From: JACNJF01 sp050288105
GTDB lineage: Bacteria; Pseudomonadota; Gammaproteobacteria; GCA-001735895
Direction: 5' to 3'
DNA length: 64,000 bases
Assembly (NCBI GenBank): GCA_050288105.1
Contig: JBNKDE010000005.1
Span: 124,001 to 188,000, forward strand
A model generated the notes under the pieces. That model was not told where the DNA came from, searched no databases, and saw nothing but the letters and a program-made list of their open reading frames with translations. Of the stretch, positions 1 to 8,667 are shown piece by piece. Numbering within the stretch: the first letter of the stretch is position 1; every line of letters begins with the position of its first letter. The translations under genes and the position numbers were made by a program.

Positions 1-1
1 G

Positions 2-550
2 CGCTATGAACATCATCTTATTCTTAAAATGCATGATGACGGTATCGGCGAAGCAGCAAGTTACCTGCAACAGTTTTTTGCTGCCTGCGATGGTGATTAC
101 TTTGTCTGTGATGAACGTGAAGCTCGCATCGCCGGTTTGCACCGTTTTGCCGCAGCCGGTGCTGCGATCCGCTATCAGGCGGTTCATCAGGATAAAGTTG
201 AAGATATGCTGGCACTGGATATAGCGCTCAGGCGGAATGAGCAGGACTGGTTTGAAAACCTGCCCCCTGAGCTTGATGAAAAGATTCTGCATCGCCTGTA
301 TTATGGACATTTTCTGTGCCATGTATTGCATCAGGATTACATTGTTAAGAAAGGAGTGGATGTTAAAGCGTTGAAAAAAGCCATGTTAGAGCTGCTTGAT
401 CAGCGCGGTGCAGAGTATCCGGCTGAACATAATGTAGGTCATCTTTATCGGGCAAAACCGGCGTTGTCAGCGTTTTATAAAAATATTGACCCAACCAATT
501 CGTTTAATCCGGGTATTGGTCAAATGTCAAAGCTGAAGTTTTATCGCTAA
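2..550 (+). CDS. dld: Quinone-dependent D-lactate dehydrogenase, C-terminal part (partial at window start)
   Basis: The open frame enters from the left edge and codes for 182 residues before a stop at 548-550. The end of the protein carries the strongly conserved tail of the E. coli Dld family (RGAEYPAEHNVGHLY, then DPTNSFNPGIG). Dld is a peripheral inner-membrane FAD enzyme that oxidises D-lactate to pyruvate and passes electrons to quinone. E. coli Dld is about 571 residues, so roughly the last third is present here; the FAD-binding domain lies outside the window. It stands just upstream of the pyruvate dehydrogenase genes on the same strand, which makes metabolic sense because its product is their substrate. 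An internal ATG at 29 is not the start, since the frame and the homology continue upstream of it. Confidence 0.93.
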   Translation, partial: RYEHHLILKMHDDGIGEAASYLQQFFAACDGDYFVCDEREARIAGLHRFAAAGAAIRYQAVHQDKVEDMLALDIALRRNEQDWFENLPPELDEKILHRLYYGHFLCHVLHQDYIVKKGVDVKALKKAMLELLDQRGAEYPAEHNVGHLYRAKPALSAFYKNIDPTNSFNPGIGQMSKLKFYR

Positions 551-865
551 CGCGTTAAATTTCAATTTAAAACTTTTGCTGTTGGCTAATAAGGATATTA
601 ACCATAAACGAATAAGCTTAATTAATTAAATTAATAGATGTATATTAAATTCTTGATAGTATGCACCCGAAATAAACTCTGGACGTACCACAACAATGGC
701 GCCAGGGATAACAAAGGACTAAACAAAGTCCACTATTAACCGGCCGACAATGGTGATCCCATTGTGCGGGGGTGAATAAACTGATCTTACATGTCAGCCA
801 GCGGATAGTTAAATCGTTAGCCACATAGGTTTGTCCATCTCCAGGCCACCAAGTTTGGAGAAGAC
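551..865 (+). promoter_or_regulatory. Long aceE leader with two inverted repeats
   Basis: This 315 bp gap between dld and aceE has no credible gene. Its first third is very AT-rich, as a promoter region would be. Two compact inverted repeats follow: GGACT (716-720) with AGTCC (727-731), and ACAATGG (747-753) with CCATTGT (759-765) around a 5-base loop. The second could be a dyad operator or an RNA hairpin. In E. coli the PDH operon is controlled by PdhR, whose site is an ATTGGT/ACCAAT dyad; this dyad is similar in kind but not in sequence. The aceE ribosome-binding site is the GGAGAAG just before the ATG at 866. A specific regulator cannot be named. Confidence 0.4.
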
Positions 866-3565
866 ATGAGCAAGATAATCCAGGATCTCGATCCCCAGGA
901 GACCGCCGAGTGGGAAGAGTCGATAGATGTGGTAATCGAACGGGATGGCAGCGAGCGCGCGCAATTCCTGTTACGAAAAACTATTGATAAAGCCTACGAA
1001 GGTGGCGTAGAACCCCCCGATACTGTTCATACTCCTTACGTAAATACCATTCCGGTTGATAAGCAACCGCCTTATCCAGGTGACCTGGAAAACGAACGTA
1101 AGATATTGCGTGCGTTACGCTGGAACGCAACCGCGATGGTGGTGAACGCAAATCGCAAGCCTGCAGAGCCGGGCGGGCATATTGCCAGCTTTCAATCGTC
1201 TGCCATCATGTACGAAGTGGGTTACAACCATTTCTGGAAAGGCGCCAGTCATCCCAATGGTGCCGATATGATTTTCATCCAGGGTCACACTGCACCGGGT
1301 ACCTATGCCAGGGCGTTTCTGGAAGGCCGGATCACTCAGGAGCAACTGGAAAACTTTCGTATAGAAGCCGCTGGCAAGGGCCTGTCTTCTTATCCGCATC
1401 CCTATCTGATGCCCGATTTCTGGCAGTTTTCAACTGTGTCCATGGGGCTGGGACCAATCATGGCGATCTATCAGGCACGCTTTTTAAAGTACCTGGAACA
1501 TCGCGGGTTGGCGAAGAAGGCGGAAAAACATGCTGAAGGTCGCAAGGTTTGGGCGTTTCTTGGCGATGGTGAAATGGATGAGCCAGAATCACAGGGCGCT
1601 ATTTCGCTGGCAGCACGCGAAAAGCTGGATAACCTGATTTTTGTGGTGAACTGTAATCTTCAACGTCTGGATGGTCCGGTACGCGGCAATGGCAAGATTG
1701 TGCAGGAGCTGGAAGGTAACTTTAAAGGTGCCGGATGGCAGGTGATTAAGGTGCTGTGGGGCTCCGGCTGGGACCGCCTGCTTGAACGCGATACCAACTG
1801 CCTGTTACATCAACGCATGATGGAATGTGTGGATGGTGAGTACCAGAATTTCAAGAACAAGGGCGGGGCTTACGTACGGGAGCATTTCTTCGGCAAGTAT
1901 CCTGAGCTGAAGGAAATGGTTGCCGATATGACCGATGATGAAATTTATTATGATCTGATTCGCGGCGGTCATGACCAGGAAAAGCTATTTGCCGCCTATA
2001 GTGCAGCGTCACAAACTACCGAGCGTCCCACCGTCATTCTGGCCCATACGGTAAAAGGCTATGGCATGGGAGAAGCGGGTGAAGGTCAGAATATCAGTCA
2101 CTCGCAGAAGAAACTCAGCGCCGATCAACTGAAAAAGATACGCGACCGTTTTCATATTCCGGTGGATGATGCCACGGTAGAAGCAGCCGGTTATTATCGA
2201 CCTCCTGCTGATTCGCCAGAAATGAAATATCTACACGCTCGACGTCAGGCTCTGGGGGGGTATCTGCCCAGTCGTGCGACAAAGTTTGAAACCCTGGCTA
2301 TCCCTGAGCTGACCATGTTCGATACATTGCTCAAGGACTCTGGCCCCCGAACTATGTCAACCACCATGGCCATGGTGCGGGTGATGGTGGCGGTAGCGAG
2401 AAACAAGGATATCGGTCCACGTCTGGTGCCTATTGTACCGGATGAAGCACGTACCTTCGGTATGGAAGGCATGTTCCGCCAGGTGGGTATCTATGCGCCA
2501 GAGGGGCAGAAGTACAAGCCTATGGATGCTGAAGATATCATGCCTTACAAAGAGTCTACCAGTGGACAGTTATTACAGGAAGGTATTAATGAAGATGGGG
2601 CAATGTCATCCTGGGTTGCTGCAGCAACTTCATACGCTAATAACGGAGTCATGACTATTCCCGTCTATATCTTCTATTCCATGTTCGGTTTCCAGCGTGT
2701 AGGCGATCTGGCCTGGGCTGCTGGCGACATGCTGGCGCGTGGTTTCCTGGTGGGCGGTACCTCCGGCAGAACCACCTTGAACGGTGAAGGTCTGCAGCAT
2801 CAGGATGGTCATAGCCAGTTGTTTGCCAGCTTTATCCCCAGTTGTATCTCGTATGATCCCACCTTTGCTTACGAAGTTGCTGTTATCTTTCATGACGGCC
2901 TTAAGCGTATGTATGAAAAGGGAGAGAATGTGTTTTATTACATCACTACGCTGAATGAGAACTACAGCCAGCCCGCCATGCCTGAAGGTGCGCAGCAGGG
3001 CATCATCAAGGGTATGTATAAATTCAGGGATTCGATGGGGAAATTAAAACATCGGGTGCAGCTTATTGGCTGTGGCTCCATTTTGCGCGAAGCGATTGCT
3101 GCAGCAGATTTACTCAAAGATGACTGGGGGGTGGATGCCGATATCTGGTCCGCTCCAAGTTTTAACGAACTGGCACGTGATGGGCAGGCATGTGAACGCT
3201 GGAACCTGTTACACCCGGATCAGAAACCAAAACAGTCATGGGTTGAGCAATGTCTGCAATATACCGAAGGTCCTGTCATTGCGGCCACTGACTATATGAA
3301 GAATTTTGCTGAGCAGATTCGAGCATTTGTTCCAGCTGAGTATCATGTGCTGGGTACCGATGGATTTGGACGTTCAGATAGCAGGCAATCGCTGAGGCAC
3401 CATTTTGAAGTGGACCGTTTCTATATCACCGTTGCGGCACTTAAAGCACTGGCGGATGAGCAGAAAAACAGTAAGGCGAAATATAAAATCAGCTACCAGA
3501 CCGTGCTTGACGCGATGCAGAAGTATGGCATTGATGCTGAAAAACCCAATCCCTTACACGCTTAA
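866..3565 (+). CDS. aceE: Pyruvate dehydrogenase E1 component, homodimeric type
   Basis: The 899-residue product matches the length and layout of the single-chain AceE of gammaproteobacteria (E. coli, 887 residues). It decarboxylates pyruvate on thiamine diphosphate and transfers the acetyl group to lipoyl domains of AceF. The thiamine diphosphate motif is visible as GDGEMDEPES followed by the NCNLQRLDGPVRGNGK segment. The N-terminal DLDPQETAEWEES stretch, which binds the E2 core in E. coli, is also typical, as are HSQKK and the GTSGRTTLNGEGLQHQDGHS segment. The start at 866 has GGAGAAG at good distance. It is the first gene of an aceE-aceF-lpdA operon with gaps of 21 and 24 bases. The assignment is very secure. 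Confidence 0.98.
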   Translation: MSKIIQDLDPQETAEWEESIDVVIERDGSERAQFLLRKTIDKAYEGGVEPPDTVHTPYVNTIPVDKQPPYPGDLENERKILRALRWNATAMVVNANRKPAEPGGHIASFQSSAIMYEVGYNHFWKGASHPNGADMIFIQGHTAPGTYARAFLEGRITQEQLENFRIEAAGKGLSSYPHPYLMPDFWQFSTVSMGLGPIMAIYQARFLKYLEHRGLAKKAEKHAEGRKVWAFLGDGEMDEPESQGAISLAAREKLDNLIFVVNCNLQRLDGPVRGNGKIVQELEGNFKGAGWQVIKVLWGSGWDRLLERDTNCLLHQRMMECVDGEYQNFKNKGGAYVREHFFGKYPELKEMVADMTDDEIYYDLIRGGHDQEKLFAAYSAASQTTERPTVILAHTVKGYGMGEAGEGQNISHSQKKLSADQLKKIRDRFHIPVDDATVEAAGYYRPPADSPEMKYLHARRQALGGYLPSRATKFETLAIPELTMFDTLLKDSGPRTMSTTMAMVRVMVAVARNKDIGPRLVPIVPDEARTFGMEGMFRQVGIYAPEGQKYKPMDAEDIMPYKESTSGQLLQEGINEDGAMSSWVAAATSYANNGVMTIPVYIFYSMFGFQRVGDLAWAAGDMLARGFLVGGTSGRTTLNGEGLQHQDGHSQLFASFIPSCISYDPTFAYEVAVIFHDGLKRMYEKGENVFYYITTLNENYSQPAMPEGAQQGIIKGMYKFRDSMGKLKHRVQLIGCGSILREAIAAADLLKDDWGVDADIWSAPSFNELARDGQACERWNLLHPDQKPKQSWVEQCLQYTEGPVIAATDYMKNFAEQIRAFVPAEYHVLGTDGFGRSDSRQSLRHHFEVDRFYITVAALKALADEQKNSKAKYKISYQTVLDAMQKYGIDAEKPNPLHA

Positions 3566-3586
3566 ATCACCGAACAGGAGTCAGCT

Positions 3587-5176
3587 ATGAATAAAGAAAT
3601 ACTTGTGCCCGATATCGGTGATTTTTCCGATGTTGATGTGATAGAAGTCCTGGTTAAAGAGGGCGACACGGTCAGCATTGATGATGCACTGATTACACTG
3701 GAGTCAGATAAGGCGTCGATGGATATACCCGCACCCGAGGGTGGTATTGTAAAAGAGATTAAGCTCAAGGTCGGAGATAAGGTTTCCGAGGGCAGTCTGA
3801 TACTGACGCTGGGTGTTGCGGATGAGCCTAGTGTGCATGTTGCCGCTGATGATGCAAAAACACGATTCACCAAATCTGCATCAGATTCTCCGTCCCCCAG
3901 TGGTACCGTACTTGAAGATGTCGTGGTACCCGATATCGGAGACTTTAGCGATGTCGACGTGATTGAAGTGCTGGTATATGCAGGTGACAAGATCAAGGTA
4001 GACGATGCGCTGATAACGCTGGAGTCAGACAAAGCCTCGATGGATATCCCCTCACCCAAAAGTGGTGTGGTCAAGGAGGTTAAGGTGAAGGTGGGTGACC
4101 TGGTTTCCCAGGGTAGCCTGATCCTGATTCTGGAAGGAGATGCCAGTCTGGCAAAACCGGCGCAGCCGGTCAGCAGTACTCCCGCCGAGCAGGTTTTACG
4201 CGCACCACAGCGCGTTCCAGCCGCCAGTTCAGCGGAAGATGCAGCGGCATTTCGACGTGCGCATGCCAGTCCGTCGGTACGTCGACTGGCACGAGAGCTA
4301 GTCGTCGATTTGACCAGGGTGCTGGGTTCAGGCCGTAATGGTCGGATCACTGAAGACGATGTGAAAAACTTTGCCAAACGAGGGGGCCAGCCTGCCCCGG
4401 CAAGCGCGGCACCGGCTAAGGCGATTACCGGTTCGGGCGTAGGTATTCCACAGATCACTCAGCCTGACTGGTCCAAGTTCGGTGAAGTTGAAACCGTCGC
4501 TATGAGTCGTATCAACAAACTGTCGGCGGCACATTTGCACAAGGCCTGGTTGAATGTACCTCAGGTCACCCATTTTGATGAATCCGATATTACCGATCTG
4601 GAAGCCTATCGCCAGTCTATCAAGGAGCGTGCCAAAGCCATGGGCCTGAATCTAACGCCGTTGGTATTCATGATGAAGGCGGTGGTCGCTGCATTAAAAC
4701 AATATCCAAAATTCAACGCCGCGATGGATGATGCGCAGGAAAACCTGATCATACGTAAATACTTTAATATCGGCATTGCGGTAGATACACCGGATGGACT
4801 GGTGGTACCGGTGATTCGTGATGTTGATCAGAAAGGACTGTTTGATCTCGCCAAAGAACTGGGCGAAGTCTCAAAACGGGCCAGAGAGGGGCAACTAAAG
4901 GCTGCGGACATGCAGGGGGGATGTTTTTCTATCTCCAGTCTGGGTGGCATAGGGGGAACCAATTTTACCCCTATTGTGAATGCGCCAGAGGTAGGCATAC
5001 TGGGACTGACCCGCTCACAAACAAGGCTAATGCGTATCGATGGAGAAATTGTGGATCGGCTGATACAGCCGCTGGCTGTGTCTTATGATCATCGTGTTAT
5101 TGATGGTGCTTACGCCGCACGTTTTGTTAGTTATATCGCTTTCATCCTGTCGGATGTTCGCAACTTAATCCTGTAA
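3587..5176 (+). CDS. aceF: Dihydrolipoamide acetyltransferase (E2) of pyruvate dehydrogenase, two lipoyl domains
   Basis: This 529-residue E2 core protein takes the acetyl group from AceE on a lipoyl arm and hands it to CoA. There are two lipoyl domains at about 1-77 and 109-182; the lysines to be lipoylated are K42 and K149, each in ESDKASMDIP. An Ala/Pro/Ser-rich linker leads to a peripheral subunit-binding domain at about 226-265. The catalytic acetyltransferase domain runs from about 300 to the end, with the active-site motif DHRVIDG (H502, D506). E. coli AceF has three lipoyl domains; two is common elsewhere. Upstream AGGAGTCAGCT is the ribosome-binding site. It sits between aceE and lpdA in one operon. 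Confidence 0.97.
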   Translation: MNKEILVPDIGDFSDVDVIEVLVKEGDTVSIDDALITLESDKASMDIPAPEGGIVKEIKLKVGDKVSEGSLILTLGVADEPSVHVAADDAKTRFTKSASDSPSPSGTVLEDVVVPDIGDFSDVDVIEVLVYAGDKIKVDDALITLESDKASMDIPSPKSGVVKEVKVKVGDLVSQGSLILILEGDASLAKPAQPVSSTPAEQVLRAPQRVPAASSAEDAAAFRRAHASPSVRRLARELVVDLTRVLGSGRNGRITEDDVKNFAKRGGQPAPASAAPAKAITGSGVGIPQITQPDWSKFGEVETVAMSRINKLSAAHLHKAWLNVPQVTHFDESDITDLEAYRQSIKERAKAMGLNLTPLVFMMKAVVAALKQYPKFNAAMDDAQENLIIRKYFNIGIAVDTPDGLVVPVIRDVDQKGLFDLAKELGEVSKRAREGQLKAADMQGGCFSISSLGGIGGTNFTPIVNAPEVGILGLTRSQTRLMRIDGEIVDRLIQPLAVSYDHRVIDGAYAARFVSYIAFILSDVRNLIL

Positions 5177-5200
5177 CTGGACCAGGATAGGAGAATAATA

Positions 5201-6955
5201 ATGAGTAATATTATAGATATTAAGGTTCCCGACATTGGGGATTTCAGCGACGTAGACGTTATCGAAGTGCTGGTTGCTCCGGGTGATAGCGTAGCCGAAG
5301 AAGATGCATTGATCACACTGGAGTCAGATAAGGCTTCCATGGATATTCCTTCTTCTCACTCTGGTACCGTTGTTGAGCTGAAGGTTAAAGTTGGTGACAG
5401 GGTTTCAGAGGGTAGTGTGGTTTGTACGATGCAAGTAAGCGAATCCGTATCAGAGCCTGCAGCAGCGCAGTCGAGCAGTGAAGTTGAGGCGCCCCCGGCT
5501 GTGTCTGCCCCGGATGCTGCCGCTCATTCTGGTAGTGCTGATATCGAGTGCCAGATGCTGGTACTGGGTGCAGGACCCGGTGGATATACCGCTGCTTTTC
5601 GTGCAGCAGACCTGGGTCTAAGGACGGTTCTTATTGAACGCTGGGATACCCTGGGAGGGGTTTGTCTGAATATAGGGTGTATCCCATCGAAGGCTTTATT
5701 ACATGCTGCGAAAGTGATGGATGAAGCAGAAGATATGGCTGAACACGGTATTAGCTTTGGCAAGCCCAAGGTTGATATCGATAAACTGCGCGGCTGGAAA
5801 GACAGTGTCGTTAAGCGACTGACTGGTGGCCTGATGGGACTGGCGAAACAGCGCAAGGTTGAAGTCGTTCGCGGTGTAGGGCAGTTCCTCGATCCGCACC
5901 ATGTCGAAGTGACCGCAGAAGATGGTAAGAAGACGGTGGTCAAGTTTGTCAATGCTGTAATCGCTGCGGGTTCAGAGGCAGTCAAGCTGCCATTCATTCC
6001 CGATGATCCACGCGTCATTGATTCGACTGGCGCACTGGCGCTGGAAGAAGTGCCAAAGTCCATGCTGGTGATTGGTGGGGGTATTATCGGCCTGGAAATG
6101 GCGACGGTTTACTCTGCACTGGGAACAAAGATTACCGTTGTGGAGATGCTGGATAACATCGTGGCCGGTGCCGATAAAGATGTAGTGAAACCACTTTTTA
6201 ATCGCATCAAAAAACGCTATGAGAATATCCTGCTGGAAACCCGTGTGACCGGAGTCGAGGCCAGCAAGAAAGGACTGACCGTCAGCTTTGATGGCAAGAA
6301 TGCGCCGGAAAAACCGCAAACCTATGATCGTATCCTGGTTGCTGTTGGACGTACGCCAAACGGTAAAAGAATTGCTGCAGAAAATGCAGGCGTAGCCGTT
6401 GATGAAAGAGGATTTGTACAGGTAGTGGATTCGCAGATGCGCACCACTCAGCCTCATATTTTCGCCATTGGGGACATTATCGGCCAGCCCATGCTGGCGC
6501 ATAAAGCGGTGCATGAAGGCAAAACAGCTGCCGAAGCGGCTGCCGGCTTACCCAGTCATTTTGACGCACGTGTTATTCCATCGGTTGCCTATACCGATCC
6601 TGAAGTGGCCTGGGTAGGCGTGACCGAGATTGAGGCAAAAGAAAAGGGTATCAAGTACGGCAAAGGGGTATTCCCCTGGGCGGCCAGTGGTCGTGCCTTA
6701 TCGATTGCGCGCGATGAAGGTATGACGAAACTGATCTTTGATGAACAAACTGATCGACTGATTGGGGCGGGTATCGTTGGTGCCAACGCGGGTGAGTTGA
6801 TTGCCGAGATGGCACATGCGATTGAGATGGGGTCTGATGCTGCGGATATTGGATTGACCGTGCATCCGCATCCGACGTTGTCGGAGACGGTGGCGATGGC
6901 GGCGGAGGCTTTTGAAGGGACGATTACGGATTTGTATATGCCGAAGAAGCGGTGA
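5201..6955 (+). CDS. lpdA: Dihydrolipoamide dehydrogenase (E3) with an N-terminal lipoyl domain
   Basis: This 584-residue E3 reoxidises the dihydrolipoyl groups of AceF with FAD and passes electrons to NAD+. It is about 110 residues longer than E. coli Lpd because it begins with its own lipoyl domain (about 1-78, lipoyl lysine K44 in ESDKASMDIP). A Ser/Ala/Pro linker leads to the FAD site (GAGPGGY, about 123-129), the redox-active pair C155 and C160 (GGVCLNIGC), an NAD-binding GGGIIGLE motif near the middle, and the C-terminal HPHPTLSE motif with H557 and E562. E3 enzymes carrying a lipoyl domain are known in several proteobacteria. The ribosome-binding site is AGGAG before 5201. It is the third gene of the PDH operon. 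Confidence 0.97.
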   Translation: MSNIIDIKVPDIGDFSDVDVIEVLVAPGDSVAEEDALITLESDKASMDIPSSHSGTVVELKVKVGDRVSEGSVVCTMQVSESVSEPAAAQSSSEVEAPPAVSAPDAAAHSGSADIECQMLVLGAGPGGYTAAFRAADLGLRTVLIERWDTLGGVCLNIGCIPSKALLHAAKVMDEAEDMAEHGISFGKPKVDIDKLRGWKDSVVKRLTGGLMGLAKQRKVEVVRGVGQFLDPHHVEVTAEDGKKTVVKFVNAVIAAGSEAVKLPFIPDDPRVIDSTGALALEEVPKSMLVIGGGIIGLEMATVYSALGTKITVVEMLDNIVAGADKDVVKPLFNRIKKRYENILLETRVTGVEASKKGLTVSFDGKNAPEKPQTYDRILVAVGRTPNGKRIAAENAGVAVDERGFVQVVDSQMRTTQPHIFAIGDIIGQPMLAHKAVHEGKTAAEAAAGLPSHFDARVIPSVAYTDPEVAWVGVTEIEAKEKGIKYGKGVFPWAASGRALSIARDEGMTKLIFDEQTDRLIGAGIVGANAGELIAEMAHAIEMGSDAADIGLTVHPHPTLSETVAMAAEAFEGTITDLYMPKKR

Positions 6956-7294
6956 GGTTTTTTGCTCTTTTGGAATTGGTGTCATTGCGAACGCAGTGAA
7001 GCAATCTTTCGGTAATAGCAATGTACTGGATCGTGGTTTCACACGCTAAAGTCTTGCTTGCTTCGTAGTGTTTGACGAGTACGCGTGCGAGTCCCTTTTT
7101 TTGCTTGTCCAAAAAAAGAGACGAAAAAAAGGACATCCCGATTGAGTGGCCTGCGGCTTCCCGAAAATCGAGCCATTTTACAGGGCACGGACAGACTCGC
7201 ATCCCTGCTCGACTGTCCTCAGCGCACGTCCGTGTGCGCTGACCCTGCAAAATGACTCGATTTTCGGCACTCAATAAGGGCATTTATAAAGAAT

Positions 7295-7325
7295 AAGAGA
7301 ATTCGAGCTTTGCTCGAATTCTCTT
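7295..7325. repeat. Perfect 14 bp hairpin
   Basis: AAGAGAATTCGAGC is followed by a TTT loop and its exact reverse complement. There is no T-run after the stem on either strand, so it is not a classical intrinsic terminator. It lies between lpdA and lipA and may be part of a dispersed palindromic repeat. Confidence 0.75.
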
Positions 7326-7414
7326 AAGTTAAAGTCCCATTAAAGGGCTTGTCAGGGCAGCGCTTTGACTGCGGGCATCCGTGCCCTCCGCCCTTTGGGC
7401 CAGCAGAGCTGTTC

Positions 7415-7468
7415 AAAACTGATCCTGTCAGTTTTGTGCCTACTTTTCTCGCTGTTGAGAAAAGTAGG
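7415..7468. repeat. Two adjacent perfect hairpins upstream of lipA
   Basis: AAAACTGA (7415-7422) pairs with TCAGTTTT (7428-7435). Immediately after, the 12-base arm CCTACTTTTCTC (7439-7450) pairs perfectly with GAGAAAAGTAGG (7457-7468). Both are of the type found in dispersed palindromic repeats. No T-run follows them. Confidence 0.7.
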
Positions 7469-7589
7469 TCGTGCGCGAACTCGTGGTTTACGTCGAAGTG
7501 AAGCTCTCATTTGCGTACGAAACAATTACAGATTAGTAACTGTGCAAAAAGAATCAGCAGTTAAAAACAATTTGATGGAAATAAAAAGT

Positions 7590-8549
7590 ATGACTCAAAC
7601 ATCAAGAACCAAACCCGAAGCCGGTGTCCCCCAACGCCGTGCCGATAAGCTTTCACGCATTCCCATCAAGGTTGTGCCAAAGGAAAACCCCTTACCTAAA
7701 CCCAAATGGTTAAAGGTAAAACTCCCCTCCGGTGAACAGGCCGCGAAAGTCCGCGAGTTGTTGCGCAGTAATAAACTCCATACTGTGTGTGAAGAGGCGG
7801 CTTGCCCGAACCTGCCGGAGTGCTTCGGTCATGGCACTGCCACCTTTATGATCCTGGGGCAGGTTTGTACCCGACGCTGTCCTTTTTGCGAGGTGGGGCA
7901 CGGCGTACCATTACCAGTGGACGCCGAAGAACCCGCTTTACTGGCTGATGCAGTTTCCAGTATGTCATTGAAATACGTGGTAATTACTTCAGTTGATCGC
8001 GATGATTTACGCGATGGTGGTGCACAGCATTTTTCAGATTGTGTAAAAGCCGTGCGAGACGCTAAACCAGGCATCAAGGTGGAAATTCTAACACCCGATT
8101 TTCGCGGTCGGATGGATAGTGCTCTGGATGCCTTATCGGTGTCACCGCCTGATGTATTTAATCACAATATGGAAACGGTGCCGCGTCTGTACAAAAAAGC
8201 ACGACCCGGTGCCGATTACCAATGGTCGCTGGATTTGATCAAACAGTTTGGCGAGCGTCATCCTGATGTTCCAACTAAGTCGGGGCTGATGGTGGGCCTG
8301 GGTGAGGAAGTAGAGGAAATTAAGGCGGTGATGCGTGATCTGCGTGCGCATGGCGCGACTATGCTGACGATAGGTCAGTATCTGGCACCTTCGGATTCAC
8401 ATCTTCCCGTGGAGCGCTATTACAGTCCTGAGGAGTTTGCAGCGCTAAAGCAATACGGCGAACAGATCGGTTTTAAACATGTGGCGAGTGGCCCCCTGGT
8501 GCGATCTTCCTATCATGCTGATGTGCAGGCTTCCAGCCTGATCGCCTGA
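7590..8549 (+). CDS. lipA: Lipoyl synthase (radical SAM)
   Basis: Lipoyl synthase inserts two sulfurs into protein-bound octanoyl groups, making the lipoyl cofactor used by AceF and Lpd encoded just upstream. From the chosen ATG the protein has 319 residues, the usual length (E. coli 321). The auxiliary iron-sulfur cluster ligands are C67, C72 and C78 (CEEAACPNLPEC), the radical SAM cluster ligands are C93, C97 and C100 (CTRRCPFC), and the terminal RSSY motif is at 305-308. The frame is open 75 codons further upstream, but that part is palindromic repeat DNA. The 7590 ATG has GGA about 9 bases ahead; an ATG at 7575 is the alternative. No lipB is visible nearby. Confidence 0.96.
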   Translation: MTQTSRTKPEAGVPQRRADKLSRIPIKVVPKENPLPKPKWLKVKLPSGEQAAKVRELLRSNKLHTVCEEAACPNLPECFGHGTATFMILGQVCTRRCPFCEVGHGVPLPVDAEEPALLADAVSSMSLKYVVITSVDRDDLRDGGAQHFSDCVKAVRDAKPGIKVEILTPDFRGRMDSALDALSVSPPDVFNHNMETVPRLYKKARPGADYQWSLDLIKQFGERHPDVPTKSGLMVGLGEEVEEIKAVMRDLRAHGATMLTIGQYLAPSDSHLPVERYYSPEEFAALKQYGEQIGFKHVASGPLVRSSYHADVQASSLIA

Positions 8550-8667
8550 ATTAAGGTCTACTAACTTGTTTTTAATATACTTATCATCAATAAAAATAAC
8601 TGCAGACACGATAACTTTCATAGAATATTGAACGTTTTACCTGAGCACCGGACAGAGAATTATAATT

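Larger units (their letters stand above)
6956..7589. repeat. Palindrome-rich intergenic repeat region between lpdA and lipA
   Basis: This 634 bp gap holds no credible gene but is full of inverted repeats. At 6981-7009 is a short element of the GTCATTGCGA...GAAGCAATCT kind often scattered through proteobacterial genomes. At 7142-7274 is a large nested inverted repeat: TTGAGTG (7142) pairs with CACTCAA (7268), the 25 bases from 7161 pair with those ending at 7267 with two mismatches, GGACAG pairs with CTGTCC, and CAGCGCAC with GTGCGCTG. Three perfect hairpins follow (7295-7325, 7415-7435, 7439-7468). An open frame does run from 7365 into lipA, but its first 75 codons cover these hairpins and do not look like protein. 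Confidence 0.7.

Noticed and set aside
551..865. A canonical PdhR operator in the aceE leader
   Set aside because: The dyad present is ACAATGG/CCATTGT with a 5-base gap, not the ATTGGT/ACCAAT pattern known from E. coli.
7365..7589. An N-terminal extension of lipA by 75 codons
   Set aside because: The stretch is made of palindromic repeats, has no similarity to LipA, and would give 394 residues instead of the usual ~320.
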